A DNA stretch of 5,759 bases. Source: CAYMLQ01 sp964390795. Its GTDB lineage: Bacteria; Verrucomicrobiota; Kiritimatiellia; RFP12; UBA1067. Where the stretch lies: NCBI GenBank assembly GCA_964390795.1, contig CAYMLQ010000364.1, positions 1 through 5,759 of the forward strand. The letters run 5' to 3'. Under the pieces are notes generated by a model. That model was not told the DNA's origin, did not search any database, and was given only the letters and a program-made list of their open reading frames with translations. The translations under genes and the position numbers were made by a program. Below are positions 5,677 to 5,759 of this stretch, piece by piece (position 1 is the first letter of the stretch; every line of letters starts with the position of its first letter).

Positions 5677-5736
5677 GGTCTCTCTTTTTATTGTTCAGAG
5701 GGTTAAAAGCTGCCACACAAAGAGGAGTCTCTCCAG

Positions 5737-5759
5737 ATGACGCACAGTTCAAGGTGGTT
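5737..5759 (+). CDS. Start of a further pilus-locus gene (partial; presumed secretin)
   Basis: Only seven codons and two bases are present (MTHSSRW and on), too few to identify the product. The start is convincing because GAGGAG (5722-5727) lies 9 nt upstream of the ATG, the strongest Shine-Dalgarno in the window. In the Akkermansia locus the gene at this place is Amuc_1098, a PilQ/GspD-type outer-membrane secretin, so that is the expected product by synteny alone. The polar, basic start would suit a signal peptide. Confidence 0.5.

Overview
The window looks like chromosomal DNA of a GC-rich bacterium of the PVC superphylum, most likely Verrucomicrobiota in the broad sense (including Kiritimatiellota). 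The main reason is a set of four head-to-tail genes that match, in order and in sequence character, the pilus-associated locus known from Akkermansia muciniphila (Amuc_1102, Amuc_1101/PilM, Amuc_1100, Amuc_1099, then the Amuc_1098 secretin). The match is made from memory of those proteins and not from a search. No phage or plasmid gene is visible.

Layout. Positions 1-184 hold the last 60 codons of a citramalate synthase gene (cimA). Positions 181-312 are a long imperfect inverted repeat that starts at the cimA stop codon and could be a small non-autonomous mobile element, a bidirectional terminator, or both. Positions 376-939 (minus strand, convergent with cimA) encode a divergent PAP2/DUF212 membrane protein of the YuiD type, whose last roughly 30 residues are an Ala/Pro/Arg-rich tail over a GC-rich hairpin. 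Positions 940-1225 are a divergent intergenic region with one good promoter for the DUF212 gene, a weaker candidate for the pilus operon, spaced A-tracts and a short direct repeat.

From 1226 to 5655 runs a tight operon: a secreted Amuc_1102-like protein; a single polypeptide that joins a PilM actin-like domain to a PilN-like membrane segment and periplasmic domain; an Amuc_1100-like (PilO-like) membrane protein; and an Amuc_1099-like protein with a zinc ribbon, a calcium-loop pair and a tandem beta-domain in what may be the PilP position. The junctions are a 1-nt overlap, a 4-nt overlap and a 4-nt gap, so translation is probably coupled. An 81-nt gap then carries a good sigma70-like promoter and a strong ribosome binding site for a gene that starts at 5737 and is cut by the window edge. 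By synteny it would be the outer-membrane secretin.

Working together (inference), the four proteins would form the inner-membrane alignment complex of a type IV pilus or type II secretion-like machine: a cytoplasmic PilM ring covalently joined to PilN, PilO-like and PilP-like periplasmic partners, and a secretin in the outer membrane. The motor ATPases, the prepilin peptidase and the pilins are not in the window.
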